From: Cyanophora paradoxa
Taxonomy: Eukaryota; Glaucocystophyceae; Cyanophorales; Cyanophoraceae
DNA: 64,000 nt
Direction of reading: 5' to 3'
Assembly: GCA_004431415.1 (NCBI GenBank)
Contig: QPMI01000621.1
Location: 150,034 to 214,033, forward strand
The stretch's first letter is position 1. Every line of letters begins with the position of its first letter. The notes under the pieces were generated by a model. It saw only the letters and a program-made list of their open reading frames with translations. It made no database searches and was not told where the DNA came from. The position numbers and the translations under genes are program-made. This document shows, piece by piece, positions 33,800-45,146 of this stretch.

Positions 33800-34089
33800 T
33801 ATTATTGTGTTATACGGTAGCTAGGCTCGCCGCGACTCGGCGAGTCGAGCAGGTGCATCACCGTGCATGCGCATGCTCGCCGACTCGACGCCGAGTCGAG
33901 CAGGCCGCGCGCCGGGCGCACACGCCGCGCGTACCGTAGTACGTACGTACGTCTACCGTAGTACGTCTGCAGAGATCTAGAGCAAAGACAGCTTTCAGTT
34001 TAATTTGAGGCGCTGCGGAAGCATCGCGCATCGGGAGCTCGAGCAGATCCTGCAGCACATTTAAGTTTCAATTGCAAGCTTTGAAAAGA

Positions 34090-37037
34090 ATGGGCGTCGG
34101 GTCGTCGGTCAGCAGCTGGGGGAGCGCCGAGGCGTGCTCGGCGGCGGTCACCGGGACGGCCCTCTCCAACCTCGCTCTGGACCGCAAGGCCGAGCTCCAG
34201 GACTACCTCGACGTCTGCTCGGCGCCCGGGGCCACGCACTTCTCCTCCGTGAAAACGAAGCTCAGCGGCACGACGAAGGCCTGCGAGCCATGGCGCGCCC
34301 GCCCGCCGACGCCGCCCCGTCGACGTCGACGCCGACGCCCTTCGATTCTTTGCTGACTCGTGGTCATCGATATATATATCGCGCGCGCAGCAAGGCGCTG
34401 TCGAAGGTCCAGACGTACAGCGCCCCCGACTGCGCTTCCAGCGGGCCGGCGCTCTACTCGAAGGTCTTCGAGGGGGAGCTCACGAACCAGGCCCTCGCGG
34501 ACTCGTGCGGCGCCTCGGGCGCGGCGTACTACGCGTCGACCAAGGGCACGAACGGGGGCTCGGAGGTCACCTGCACAAAGTGGTGCGCCCGGCCAGCGCG
34601 CTCGCTCGCATAAAATTACAAATCTAAATGGATCCGAATTCGAAGTCTTCAGCTGAATATTTAATGTGCATCCACGTGCACGCGCGCGCAGCCCGGCGGT
34701 GACGGCGGTCTACTCGTACTCGAGCGCGGCGGCGTCGTGGAAGCCGGCCGTCTGCTCGCCGACGTCCGTGGCCGCCGTCAAGTACCACTACGGGGCCCTC
34801 CCCGCCGGGTCCCCCGAGCTCTCCGCCGACGTCGCCTGCGACCCCGAGGACTCGCACGCCTTCGCCGCCAAGGGGCTCAACGGCGGCACCTCCACCGCCT
34901 GCGCCCACTGGTCCGCCCGCTCCCCCCCCCCCCCCCCCCCCTCCCCTAAGCCTGAGACGCGGCACGCGCGCGCAGCCCGGCGCGCAGCATCGTGACGGCG
35001 TACCCCTGGGACAACTGCGAGGCCGCCGGCGCGGCGTACACCGCCGCGCGGGCCGAGAAGCAGGCCGGCGTGGACAAGCTCATGAGCAAGGGGCCGGAGC
35101 CGCTGCTGCTCGAGGACGTGGAGGTCCTCCAGAACGCGCAGCTCGCCGTGGACGCCCTCACGCGCGAGTTCGGCGCCCAGGCGCGGCAGCTCGACGACTT
35201 CAAAGACCCCGTGCGCATTATTATATATATGCTAAAAATTATATATCGATTCATATTAATGCTGAGCTTGGCCCTATGTACGTATACGTATGTATATCGC
35301 TGATCGCGGCGGACTCGCCGCGCCGCAGTGGTTGAACCTGCAGGGGGTTCTGTCCGCCGGCAGGCTGACGGAGGGGGAGGGGAAGGAGCTGGTGCGGCTC
35401 GCTTCGGACCTGGCGGACGAGACGGACGGGAGCGCGCGGGTGAGCAGCTTCGACGGGACGGGCTGGGCGGAGCAGGCGGCGGCCATGGAGGCCGCCTGCC
35501 AGAACCTCTACACGGAGTTCCAGGGCTGGTGGGGCGGCCAGACGGGCCTCCTCTCCGCCGCCCGCTACCAGTCCTTCCCCTTCAAGAGCGTCTCCGTCTC
35601 CAAGGGGACCTGGTGCGGTACCCGTCCCACACGCGCCCCCCCCCCTCCCCCCTTCCCCCCCCCAACCCGCCCCCGCCCCTCTTTCTCCCCCCACTCCCGG
35701 CCCCCTCCCCTCCCGCGCGTTCTCCTCCCGCCCCCTTCACCATCCTCTACCAGCCCCCCTTCCCCCCCCCCCCCCCCCCCCCCCCGGCTCTTCATCATCC
35801 TCTCCCAGCCTCCCACGCCGCCCGCCCCCGACCCCGGTCCCCCACCCTTTCACCTCCCCTTCCCCGACCCTTCCCCGCCCTTCCTCCTCCTCCTCCTCCT
35901 CCTCCTCCTTCCTCCCTCCCTGCCCCCCCCCCCCCCCCCCCCCCAACCCTTATTAAGTTATTCAGACTCCCTAACTCTGGCCCCGCCCCTTTCCGGACTT
36001 TCCGGAGTCCCCCGTCCCCACGCCGGCGCCCTGCACCGACGTCATATGCTTGCTGGGCCATGACCACTGCCACCGCAGGCTTGGCAAGGAAGCTGCGTGC
36101 ACGCCCTGGTGCGGATGCGCCCCTCGCCCCACCCCACCCACCCCCACCACCCACCCCACCACCCACCCTCACCCCACCCCCACGTTGATGTTGATATTAT
36201 TCGGGGCGCCACGTGCACAGCCGCTGGAACAAGACCATTTACGAGTGCTACAAGGACTCGTCGTGCGGCACCAAGCTCTCGGAGTCCGATGCGCACAGCG
36301 GGTCCGCCCTATATATATATATATATAACATAGCTAGGCCTCGGGCCCCGCCTCGCCCGCCTCGCGATATGGATCGCCCTGATGGCCGCCGGCGCCCTCA
36401 GCTGTGAGAGCCTCACAGCCGACGGCTCCAGGGCCTACTACGTAGTCGTACGCGCCCGGCCCCCGCATGCGCACTAGTACTCGCGCACGCCTTTCGATTG
36501 GGCCAAGGCCGACGGGAGGGGCACGCGGGCAGCGCACGGAGAACTGCACGGCGTGGGGCGGCTGCGCGCAGGCGTCGCGCTCGCAGTGCTTCTCCTGGAA
36601 CAAGCGGGACCACCTCGACAGCGATACGCAGGCAAGGCCGCGCGCGGCGCCATTCATATACGCAGCCGATATCGATGCCTCCGCGGCGCGCGCAGGAGAC
36701 CGAGGAGGAGGAGGAGGAGGGGTGGGGGGCGGAGGTCGAGGGGGACCTGGAGGGGGTGGGCCTCGCCGCCGACAATCGCACCAATGATCGAGACGAGCTC
36801 CCTGGGGCTGCAACGGCCCACGCCACGGCCCGCGCCACGGCCCTCCCAGCGCCTTGCTCGCGCTCGCCGCCTGCGCCCAGGTGCGCATGCCCCGCGCCCC
36901 GCGGCCGGCCGCGGGCTCGGCGGCTTCTGCGACGGCCGCGGGCCTTCTGATCGAGTGCCTTCTCCCGTCGCGGCCCCCCGCCGGCCGGCTCGCAGACTGC
37001 GGATCCGGAGCTGATGGAGGATTCGATCGCGATGTAA
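34090..37037 (+). CDS. Modular cysteine-rich protein with CxxC motifs at splice junctions
   Basis: ATG at 34090 starts MGVGSSVSSWG, a fit to the N-myristoylation rule (Gly2, Ser6). Related modules of roughly 65-75 residues follow, each ending CxxC: CEPC (exon end ~34292), CTKC (~34582), CAHC (~34913) and CTPC (~36107). In each case the second Cys codon is split TG|C by an intron, and the first of these introns has a GC donor (GCGCGC). A helical segment (KLMSKGPEPLLLEDVEVLQN, LTEGEGKELVRLASDLADE) lies at about 35000-35450. The end includes NKTIYECYKDSSCGTKL, then NCTAWGGCAQASRSQCFSW, and TADPELMEDSIAM with TAA at 37035-37037. The exons after 36640 are tentative. Function unknown. Confidence 0.5.
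35635..35945. repeat. C-rich/CT-rich intronic low-complexity tract
   Basis: An intron of the CxxC-module gene contains long C runs (35764-35784 and 35927-35944) and (CCT)n at 35883-35910. Such runs are error-prone in sequencing, so lengths here should not be trusted. Confidence 0.7.
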
Positions 37038-37640
37038 GACTCAATTCTTTTGGCCTAGCACTAGTACTACGGAATTCGAATACCGTAGTACCGCAGTAGT
37101 ACGTATACGTATACGTAGAATCGCGACTGGAAAAATACAATGTACAGAACTAGTACGTATACGTATACTAGCCTAGTAGTACTCGAGCCTCGGAGATCTA
37201 TATATAGCTAGATCTAGATCTTCAGGGCTTCCGCTCATGATCAGCGGCTTTAGCAAGACTGGAATTTGCATCGCGATCATCGGATCGCCGGGAAGTGATC
37301 GTGAAGCACAAATCAAATTAGACTCTGCATGAGAGCCAGCGCTAACCGCTGATCAAGCCTGGTCACGGGTTGATCCCCCCCCCTTCCCTGCAGCTTTAAT
37401 TTAATTCTCCGTTTCCCGGCCCCGGCCCCTCCTTTAATTTCCTGTTCCATTTGCTTCGAGCGCTCAGAATCTCTCCACTTCTTCAATGATTTATAATTAC
37501 ATTTATACGTATGGACATCATGCTCACCATGGCATGCGCGAGCCTAATAGGCGATGCGCCCTACTACATCTTTACATGCGCCGCGGTACGGCTACAAATG
37601 GTTCAGATCTAGAGGTTCAAGTTCAAGATCGTGATCGTGA
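37038..37640. other. Convergent intergenic region with TATACG palindromes
   Basis: No gene supported. It is rich in palindromes at 37060-37175 (GTAGTACGTATACGTATACG, CTAGTACTAC) and at 37199-37220 (TATATAGCTAGATCTAGATC). GATCGTGATCGTGATC lies at 37627-37642, overlapping the stop of the next gene. Confidence 0.4.
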
Positions 37641-38575
37641 TCAGAGGACCCTGGAGAGGAAGGACTTGCTGACCTCGACGCAGTGCGAGAGGAGGGCGTG
37701 CGGGACCTTGACCTTGGTCGCCACGCCCCGGGCGACGCAGAAGAGTACGGTGGCGAGGACGAGCAGGGCGGCGAGGGCGCCCGCGATCCACGAGAGGTCC
37801 TTGGCGCTGAAGGACTCCAAAAGGGCCTTCAGCTTCGCCGCCCGGTCCCTCGCGACCTCCACCACGATCTCCTGAGCGCGCGCGAGAGTGCACGTGAGAC
37901 CTCTGCCCTTACTACGGCGGCGCCTCGCGCGTGCGCACGAAGGGCCTCGAGAGGAATGGAAGCACGATGCCCATGAAGGTCTGCGGGCGGGCGGCCGCGG
38001 GCGGGCAGGCGTCACGATTAGATCTAGAAGCAGATTGCATGGGAGCGCGCGCGCGCGCAGGATGCCGGCATGGAGCGCACGACATTCACTTTCATGTGGA
38101 GGTGCAGGTTCGTCAGGTCGCCGTCGCTCTCCATCCTGAGCGCCTGCACGAGGGCGCTGGAGGAGTTCCAGTTGAGGTTGTTGCTGTTGCTGTTGGCGCC
38201 GCCGCGAAGGATTCCCTCGGCGGCGGCCACCATTTCGCGGGGAGGCTGCGCTTCCAAGTCGACGCCTCCCAAGAGCGCGGGCGCCTGCCCCATCTGGAAC
38301 TGGCGCGCAGGGGGTGCAGCGGCGCCGCGGCCGGCGCCCGCCAGCGGCCCATTCCGGGCGGCGCGAGACACGATGGCCGCGACAGCGTCCAGGAGAGGAT
38401 TGGGAATCCGCCCAAGATTGATCTGCGAGAACGCATAAGCGCAGGCCGCCGAGGAGCCCCTCGGCCTTGTCCCATGCCAGATCTAGATCTAGACGCGTAC
38501 GTATACGCATAAACGCACGCGCATGCGCATGCGCACCAGGCGTCCATCGACAGCCGGGACGAAGTTCTGGGCCAT
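37641..38575 (-). CDS. Single-pass membrane protein, unknown family (copy A)
   Basis: ATG at 38575 gives MAQNFVPAVDGRL, spliced over a palindrome-rich intron to INLGRIPNPLLDAVAAIVS. The body includes PALLGGVDLEAQPPREMVAA, then NSNNLNWNSSSALVQALRM and TNLHLHMKVNVVRSMP. After two more introns come FMGIVLPFLSRPF and EIVVEVARDRAAKLKALLE, then a membrane helix (LSWIAGALAALLVLATVLFCV) and a short basic tail ending KSFLSRVL (TGA at 37641-37643). No signal peptide is seen. It is paralogous to the gene at 42226-42882: the same DLEAQ segment, the L.L.M.V..V strand, the short exon before the helix and the C-terminal helix. Function unknown. Confidence 0.6.
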
Positions 38576-39108
38576 CGCTGCGCTAACTAGTACTGATGTA
38601 ATTTAAGCACTGAGGCCTAGGCACGCACTGCGGCGGCAAGTGCGCGCACCTTGGGCGGTCAGGGGAGGAGGCCTGGGTCAGCTGAAAGCTGCAGCTGACG
38701 CGGATCTGCAGCTGGAAGCGGTCAGTCAGGCCGCCGGGCGATAGCCAGGCGCGTGCGCGGTCGGTCGGTCATGATCACCTGACTCGGCGATAGTCAGGGG
38801 AGAAGGCGGTCGGTCACCTGACGTCGACTCGACCCGCAACCGCTGGTCATGGGTTGGTTGTTTGACCACGAACACCGCTCGCGCGCGCGCAAAATGCAGG
38901 CGCGAGTCCGACGGTGACGAGCGAGTCGCTGCGGTATGCGCTACGGCCAGCCGGGCCCGCAGCCTGGACCGCAGTGATCATGAGGTACGGGTACGTATAC
39001 GCGGCTGAGCCGGCACTTGTCGGGTGACCATGAACAAGGAGGTCGTACGGCCCGCGCGTTCGGAACGCGCTGTGGTAGGCGCTGGGATTCACCGGGCGCG
39101 GGTCGGGG
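38576..39108. other. Intergenic region with CAGG/GGTC direct repeats
   Basis: No gene supported. Near-repeats of CGGTCGGTC..ATGATCACCTGAC and GGCGATAG(C/T)CAGG occur at 38735-38820. The upstream end of the lipase gene may lie in the second half of this interval. Confidence 0.35.
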
Positions 39109-40530
39109 ATGTCGCCCTCAAGCTCGGGCTTCACCTCCGGTTCCGGGCTCCCCGGTTGCTGGGCGCGCGACGAGGAGTGGCTTCGCGACCTCTTCACGTG
39201 CGCGGTGCTGTGTGAGGCCGCGTACGAGCCCCCGCATCGCGTCGCCGCTACCATCGCCACTCTGGTACGGTCCGCCGCCGCCTTTGTGGCGCTCCGCTCG
39301 CCGCCTGACCGCCCCGCAGGGCGCTGGGCTCCTCTGCAGGCCGCTGCGGTTGCATCGCAGCTCGGCGCGGGCGTTCCAGCACACCCTCTCGCGAGCCGCC
39401 CGCCGCCCCGCCGCCCGCGCGCTGCGCGCGAGGCTGAGCTGACGTACGCGTTGCGGTCTGCGCAGCGCGGACGATGGAGAAACGCTCTACTTTGTACTGC
39501 GGTGCGCAGGAGCGCGGGGCGCCTTGGCTGGCACCTGAGCGCGCTCGCCCCGCGCCGGCAGGGGCTCGGCGGAGGGGCGCTGCTGGGCCGTGAACGCCGC
39601 CGCTGACCCCGCGCCGGACCCGGACCTCGGCCTCGTTCACAAGGCGAGGCCACCGCCGCCGCGCCGAGCGCCCGCCCCCGCCCGCGCGCTCTGACCCGCC
39701 AGCAGGGTGCGAGTGCATGCACGCGCGGGCCCTCCCTCCGCTATCTTGTCTAGGGCTCCCAATCTGAGGGCAGCGTGGGCAGGCTTCGCGGGGCGGGCGG
39801 AGCGGGCGCCGCTGGAGGCGGTCGTCGACGCGGCGGCGCGGCTGGGGCGGCGGCTGGTGCTCGCCGGCCACTCGATGGGCGGGGCCGTCGCGTGCCTCCT
39901 GCTGGCGCGGCTGCTGGCGGCCGCCGAGGCCCGCCCGGGCGGCCCGCACGCCCGCGCCGCCCGCGGCGCCCGCTGCTTCACTTTCGGGCAGCCCCTCTAC
40001 GCCTCCGGCGACCCCGCCGCCCGCTTCCCCACGTGGCCCGAGGCGCGCGCGCTGTACCCCCCGCCGCCCTCCCCCCCTCACGCGCCGCCGGCAGCGCCTC
40101 TTCCCGTTCGCGGCGGAGGGCGATCCCGTACCCGTCTCGCACCTGCTGGCCCAGCGCGTGGCCCCCGGCGTGCTCGGGGCCGGGGGCCTGCCCTTCCGCC
40201 CCCACCACAGGACCTGGGCGAGTTCTGCCCCTCTCTCGCCCGCGTCCGTTGCTTCTGTTCCTGATGGGGGCCGCCCCGGCCGGCGCCAGGTCCTGGGCGC
40301 CTCGGGCCCAGTCCTGCGGATCGTGCCTGCGGCGGCCTACGATGGAGCGGCCTTCCTTCGGGCCGTGCGTCGCCCCGCGCCGCGCCGCGGCCGCGGGCCC
40401 CGCCGGCGGCCGATCCGCGAATCAGGTACCCGGGGACGTCCACCGCATCCAAGAGAACCACAGCCTGGCGAATTACACCCGGCTCTTGCTGCGGTGCCCC
40501 CGAGCCTTCCGTCGCGCCTCGTGTCCTTGA
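39109..40530 (+). CDS. Class-3 (fungal-type) lipase, alpha/beta hydrolase
   Basis: The nucleophile elbow LVLAGHSMGGAVACLLLARL (GxSxG) lies at about 39855-39912. It is preceded by AAWAGFAGRAERAPLEAVVD and followed by CFTFGQPLY. A catalytic-Asp segment FPFAAEGDPVPVSHLL and a His-bearing VHRIQENHSLANYTRLLL follow, in the order of the lipase class-3 triad (Ser, Asp, His). These enzymes hydrolyse acylglycerols or membrane galacto/phospholipids. Upstream exons give EEWLRDLFTCAVLCEAAYEP and DDGETLYFVLRC, the usual cap and oxyanion region. The start at 39109 is tentative. TGA at 40528-40530 is used as the end; a splice skipping it would fuse this to the next model. No clear signal peptide. Confidence 0.65.
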
Positions 40531-40545
40531 CGGGGGTACGTCAGG

Positions 40546-41804
40546 ATGGCCGGCCGCGGCGGGGCGACGGCCGCGCCCCAGGCGACGCCATCGTTTACCC
40601 CCGGGAAGATCGCCCTACCCCCTCGCCCCCGGAGCGCCGTCCTCGAGCTCGAGGCCCGCCGCCCACCCTATACCCCCCTTCTCCGCGCCTTAACCCTCCC
40701 CGCAGGTTCAGACCGGCCTTCTCGTGGCCCTCGTGAGGGGGTACGGCCTCGGCCGCGTCACCAGCGCCCGCCTCCGGTGCGCGGGCGCGGCTTCGGCTCC
40801 CCGCGCGGCCATATCGCTACTTACGTTCCGAGCCCGGCGCAGGCACGAGGGGTACTGGGTCGACGCGACGCGCAAAGGGCTCGACGAGGACGGTGGGGCC
40901 CTGTTCTTGGCGTTCCACGTACCCCCGGGCCGCGGCGCCCGTACCCGAGCCACCCTCCGCCTCGACTCGGACTTCGGCCGCGCGTCGGTACCCTTCCGCG
41001 GCCCTCCTCTAAAACGCGGGTACCCCTCTGAGCCGGCGGGCACTCAGGTCCCGGCGAGGGTTCGGTTCCCGCGGGTCGTAATTGTTGCGGCGGGCGACGG
41101 GGCCGCCGCCGCCCTCGCTGAGGGGGCCGTCCGCCTGCTCTCCGATCCCGAGGCCGGCCCCGGCCCCGGCCCCGCCCCCGCCTGGTGCGCGCCGCCCGTC
41201 CCGTCCGGGCTCGCGCTGTATGTAGCTCAGTGCGCCCAGGACCCGCGCCGGTACCCTCCGCGCCCGCTTCCTCGAAGTCGAGCCCGCGGTACCCCCTTCC
41301 AGCTCGCCCCTCGCCCGGGATTCGAACCCCGCGCAGAGCGTCGCCGGCGGCGCGCGGCTCCGCAGGGCCCTCGGCCGGGCCCCGTCGCCCCTCCTCGTCT
41401 TCCAATGCGCCCCCGGGCCCCAGCCCGTGGCCCCCGGCCTGCAGCTGCCCGTGTACCCCCTCCTGGCGGCCGGCCCCGAGCTGCAGGCGCGGGCCATCGC
41501 CGGGGCGATCTCCGCGGCCTCGGGGCGGCCGCGGGGGCGCCCCGCGCCCTCGCCCCTGGCCCCCGCGTACGCGTTCTCGCCTTCGTATAGCCAGAGCCAT
41601 CTCGCTCGCTCTGACGTCGCTCGCTTCGCTCCTAGGGAGGTGGAGGCCGGGGAGGCCCTCGCCTGCGGCCTGGTGCAGCGGGCCCTGGCGGCCGTGGCGC
41701 GCGGCGGCGCCCGCGCGCGCGTCTCCGTCAGCTTCGCCGGCCTCGCGACGATCACGTTCGGGCTCAGCGTCGGCCTCCGCCTGGACCTCGCCGGCGCCCG
41801 CTAG
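40546..41804 (+). CDS. Hypothetical protein downstream of the lipase
   Basis: Not recognised. ATG at 40546 gives MAGRGGATAAPQATPSFTPG. Later exons give VQTGLLVALVRGYGLGRVTS, then HEGYWVDATRKGLDEDGG, FPRVVIVAAGDGAAAALAEG and LQLPVYPLLAAGPELQARAI. The last exon encodes EVEAGEALACGLVQRALAAV then TITFGLSVGLRLDLAGAR, with TAG at 41802-41804. Only 15 bp separate it from the lipase stop, so it may instead be the C-terminal region of the same gene. Start and intron limits are tentative. Confidence 0.4.
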
Positions 41805-42225
41805 CGCTAGCCTCAGATCTATAGCCAGACCCCCGATTTGTAGACCTAGACCTAGATCGGATCTAGATCCTGACGCCGGCTATAGCTATATAGCTATCAT
41901 AGTATGGGCAGCTCTTGCAGTGCTGCAGCTATAGACATCGATCTAACTCTCGGACCGGAAGCTTCACTCAGTACTAGTGAGGCATGCATACGCATACTAT
42001 GATATATGCATGCGCATGTGTATACGTACGTGCATGAGTACGATCGAAGCCTCTAATTCAAAGCCTTGAATTCGAATTCGAAGCACAAGGCTTTGACAGC
42101 GCCCAGTGACTATAGCTGTGTGTCACGGCCCCACGGCACTGTACATGTACAGACATGCACACGGCGGGGACACGCGCGCGTGCCAGCACGATCTCAAGGG
42201 GCGGCGAGGAGGGGCGGGCCGAGGC
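41805..42225. other. Convergent intergenic region with palindromes
   Basis: No gene. Overlapping palindromes are concentrated at 41880-42080: TATAGCTATATAGCTAT, GCATGCATACGCATACTATG, TTCGAATTCGAATTCGAAG. Confidence 0.4.
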
Positions 42226-42882
42226 TCAAAGCGCGAGGCCGAAGTGCCCCTTCACGATGCGGGTGGCCGTGGAGAGGAGATTCTTCGGGAAGGAAGCGGA
42301 GAGGACGGCGGCCCCGATGAGGAGCAGCGCGCAGGCCACGACGGTCGCCAGCCAGGGGTGCTCCTTCAAGAAGGCCACGAACTTGTCCTTCAGGTCCGCC
42401 GCGACGTCGATAACGACCGCCTGCGCCGCCCGACGGTTACCGTTTCAGCGCACGCGTGGTGCAGCGCCCAGCTGCAGGCGTGCGCGCGCGCACCACGGGC
42501 CGGAACCAGGGGAGCCAGCTCAGGAAGTCCTGGCAGCATCCGTGGCATCGTCAGCGGCGCCGGCGGACGAGTTGCAAGCAGAATGTGACGCGCACCGGCC
42601 ACATATATATGTTCAGCTGCACAGGCTCAGCGGCTACGCGTTCAGCCTGGTGTGCCTGTAGCTGTGCGGCCCACGCGCCGGGAGGCCGGCGGTCCGCTCC
42701 AAAACGTAGGGCCTCCTCGGCGCCGGAGATCAGGAGAGGGATTTGCGCCTCCAGGTCGAAATCATGATCAAAGGGCGCCGGATGATAGCCGAGTGGCGCC
42801 AGCTCGAATGAGCGGCCGGCGCCGACAGCCTGGAGCGCGCGTGTGGCTCCAGGGCCCGCCCGCGGGCGTGTTGAAGCTGCAT
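42226..42882 (-). CDS. Single-pass membrane protein, unknown family (copy B)
   Basis: Paralogue of the gene at 37641-38575. The main exon (about 42829-42560) gives LGYHPAPFDHDFDLEAQIPL, then LISGAEEALRFGAD and AEPVQLNIYMWPVRVTFCLQ. A short exon gives DFLSWLPWFRPV. The last exon gives AVVIDVAADLKDKFVAFLKE, a membrane helix (WLATVVACALLLIGAAVLSA) and the tail RIVKGHFGLAL, with TGA at 42226-42228. The first exon (ATG at 42882, MQLQHAR) is a guess. Shared features with copy A are the DLEAQ motif, the exon plan and the C-terminal helix. Overall identity looks low, so the duplication is old. Function unknown. Confidence 0.5.
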
Positions 42883-42898
42883 GAGCGACGCTGCTCAC

Positions 42899-43488
42899 GC
42901 AGCTGGCCAGCAGCCAGCTCGGGATTCTCCCGAGGCAGACCTGCGCGGACGGCTCATCGGATGAGCGCCCCTCGGGTTCGAAGCTTGCGGGACCGGACCT
43001 GGCCAGGGACCGGACGCCCCGGGATGGCAGGCGGGGCGAACGACATTTGATGGTCGCGCTGATACGCTGCGAAAGCCATCAAATGATGATGTCAGGAAAA
43101 GGATGTCAGGCGACCTGCGCAAGTCAGGCGGATGTCAGGCGACCTGCGCAAGTCAGGCGGATGGGCCGGGCCGGGGATGTCAGGCGACCCGCGCAAACCG
43201 CCGCGCAGCTCGTTATCGGATGGGGACCAGTACAACGGATCGCGATCGCGCGCGGAGCTCCAGAGGCGGGCGATGTACGCAGGCTGGCGACTCGGCGAAC
43301 GCAATCGCGCGACGCAGCGCGGAGCGCTCCGACTCTAGCCTCCGAGTCTTCTGATCGCACACAAGTACGCCTAGGTCTTGAATTATTAGATAACAGCGTG
43401 CTGGGCGATTGTACTTCTGGCCACAAGCGCTGCGGCTGTACCCCGGCAAGTGTTAACCAGCCGTGAAAACACCATCCAGCTGGCGACA
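42899..43488. other. Intergenic region with short tandem repeat
   Basis: A 29-bp unit starting GGATGTCAGGCGACCTGCGC is present twice in tandem (43101-43129 and 43130-43158), with a degenerate third copy from 43175. The rest shows no supported gene. Confidence 0.5.
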
Positions 43489-45018
43489 ATGGCCTCGAAA
43501 GTCACCACAGTCGTAACGCCTACAGTTTCAACCAAGTCGGCGGCTTCGCCAGCCCCGGCGGCTTCGCCAACGCCGGTGACATCAGCGGCACCCGCCCAGC
43601 CGACTCCCGCGGCGGCACCCGCTGCCACTATTCCTGTCGCAACTCCTGCCGCAACTCCAGCCGCTTCTTCTGCGCCAGCAACACCCGCACCCGCCGCGGC
43701 TGCCAAGGCAGCACCCGCGGCGACTTCGGCCCCCGCCACAGCAGCCAAGCCCGCCGCAACTCCCGCGGCAGACAAGCCCGCAGCTTCTTCGGCACCGGAG
43801 AAGGCGGGCGCCGCAAAAGGCACGGCGGCGAAGCTCGGGACGGGTCTCGTTGGCAAGCATGTGATGCAGAAGCTGTGAGCGCCCGCCGGGGCGCCGTTTC
43901 TTCGGTTAAAAACGCTTAGCCTCGCCTCCAGGTTCATGTGCAAGGACGGCTCGGTCATGTGGTGCGCCCCTGCCCGCCCGCCGCCGAACCGCCCGGCCCG
44001 CCCCGAGCCGTCGCCGACGCCTCCGGCCCCGCAGGTCGAAGAACCCGTTCTGCAAGGGTACCCGCCCGCACGCCCTTCGAACCCGCCGCCGCAACGTTCG
44101 CCGCTGAACTCGCGGGCAGGGCACGGGGGCACGGTGGAGGTGCTGGGGGCGAAGGGCAAAGTGATGTACTTCGGGAAGCCGATCCTCTCGGCGCACGCGC
44201 TGAAGCACGGGCACGCGCACGGCCCCCAGGAGGACGCCAAGGCCCCCGCCCCGCACGTCCCCAGCGGGTGCGCCGCCGAGCCCGGGGCTGAACTTCTCTC
44301 TAAGCTTTCTAAGCTTTGCCTTTGGAGCCCGGGCGCGGCTGAGGGCCCCGCGGCAGGTTCCAGGAGATCCTGCCCCACGGCAAGGAGTTCAACGCGGCCA
44401 ACTGGACCCCCAAGGAGCCCGCCAAGGCCGCCGTGCGCGCACCCCGGGCCCGGGGCGCGGCTCAGGCGCCCCCTCTCCCTCGCTGACGGATCGGGTCGCC
44501 GTGCCCGGCCCGGCGCAGCCGCACAAGGGCCACATGAGCCTCCTGCACCCGCAGACCGTCGCGAACGCAAAGGCCGCCGCCGATGCGAAGGTTGCGGCGC
44601 CCACGGCGCCCCCCGCCGCGGCAAAGGCGGCGCCGGCCGCGGCGCCCAAGGCCGCCCCGTCCTCCTCCTCCTCCTCCGCCCCCGCCGCCGCCGCCGCCAA
44701 GCCCGCCCAGGTGGCCACGCGCCCCCTCCGCCCGTCCCCGTCCGCCTGCCCCTCACGCCGCCGCGCAGCTCGACGCGGAGACGTACGCCTACACGTGCGA
44801 CGGCGGCGCCGGGGACGACGACTGCGACGCCGCCGACGGCCCGCAGGTCCGAGATCCCTTACCCCCCGCCAGCTCCGCCCGCCTGAGTTTCGCCGCAGCT
44901 GTTCGACGCCGAGGGCGATGCGGCGGAGCGGCACGCGGAGGCGCACGCGGAGGGGTACGAGGAGCCCGAGGACAACGTCGTCGACAACTGGTCGACGGCG
45001 GCCAGCCCTTTCATTTGA
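43489..45018 (+). CDS. Hypothetical protein with Ala/Pro/Thr-rich spacer
   Basis: ATG at 43489. The first ~115 residues are low-complexity Ala/Pro/Ser/Thr/Lys (MASKVTTVVTPTVSTKSAAS.., ending GTGLVGKHVMQKL). Splicing over 43877-43931 gives FMCKDGSVMW, then SKNPFCK. Later exons give VEVLGAKGKVMYFGKPILSA, LKHGHAHGP, QEILPHGKEFNAANWTPKEP and GHMSLLHPQTVANAKAAADA. A second Ala-rich spacer follows, then the acidic end (YTCDGGAGDDDCDAADG, LFDAEGDAAERHAEAHAEGY, DNWSTAASPFI) with TGA at 45016-45018. No family recognised. No signal peptide or membrane helix. Confidence 0.5.
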
Positions 45019-45146
45019 GCTTCACGCCAAGCTCCAGCCCGCGGGGCCCCTCCCGGCAGGGCCCCTCTAGCTCGCTCGCTAGGCTCGCCGCTCTGTACAA
45101 AGGACGATGGTAGAGCTACTGGTTTCGAGAGGGTCGGAGAAGGGCG

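Larger units (their letters stand above)
32985..33837. mobile_element. AT-rich island of transposon-like sequence
   Basis: This block is strikingly A/T-rich compared with its surroundings and has internal repeats. TGTGGCCGGTAATTCACCA occurs at about 33071 and 33248. GACGGTCCCAAATTATGTCG occurs at about 33275 and 33363. The second copy forms an imperfect hairpin with ACATAATTTGGTACCGACAT at 33401-33420. No protein-coding frame is supported. It looks like non-autonomous element debris that hosts the TIR element and the SINE listed separately. Confidence 0.5.

Noticed and set aside
34090-42882. Cluster of captured large-DNA-virus membrane protein genes (myristoylation-type start, Cys-rich body, single C-terminal helices)
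   Set aside because: Only the gross layout is suggestive. I see no residue-level match to any viral family, and all three genes have host-style introns and base composition.
43101-43197. CRISPR-like array
   Set aside because: Two and a half head-to-tail copies with no spacers, in a eukaryotic genome. It is a short tandem repeat.
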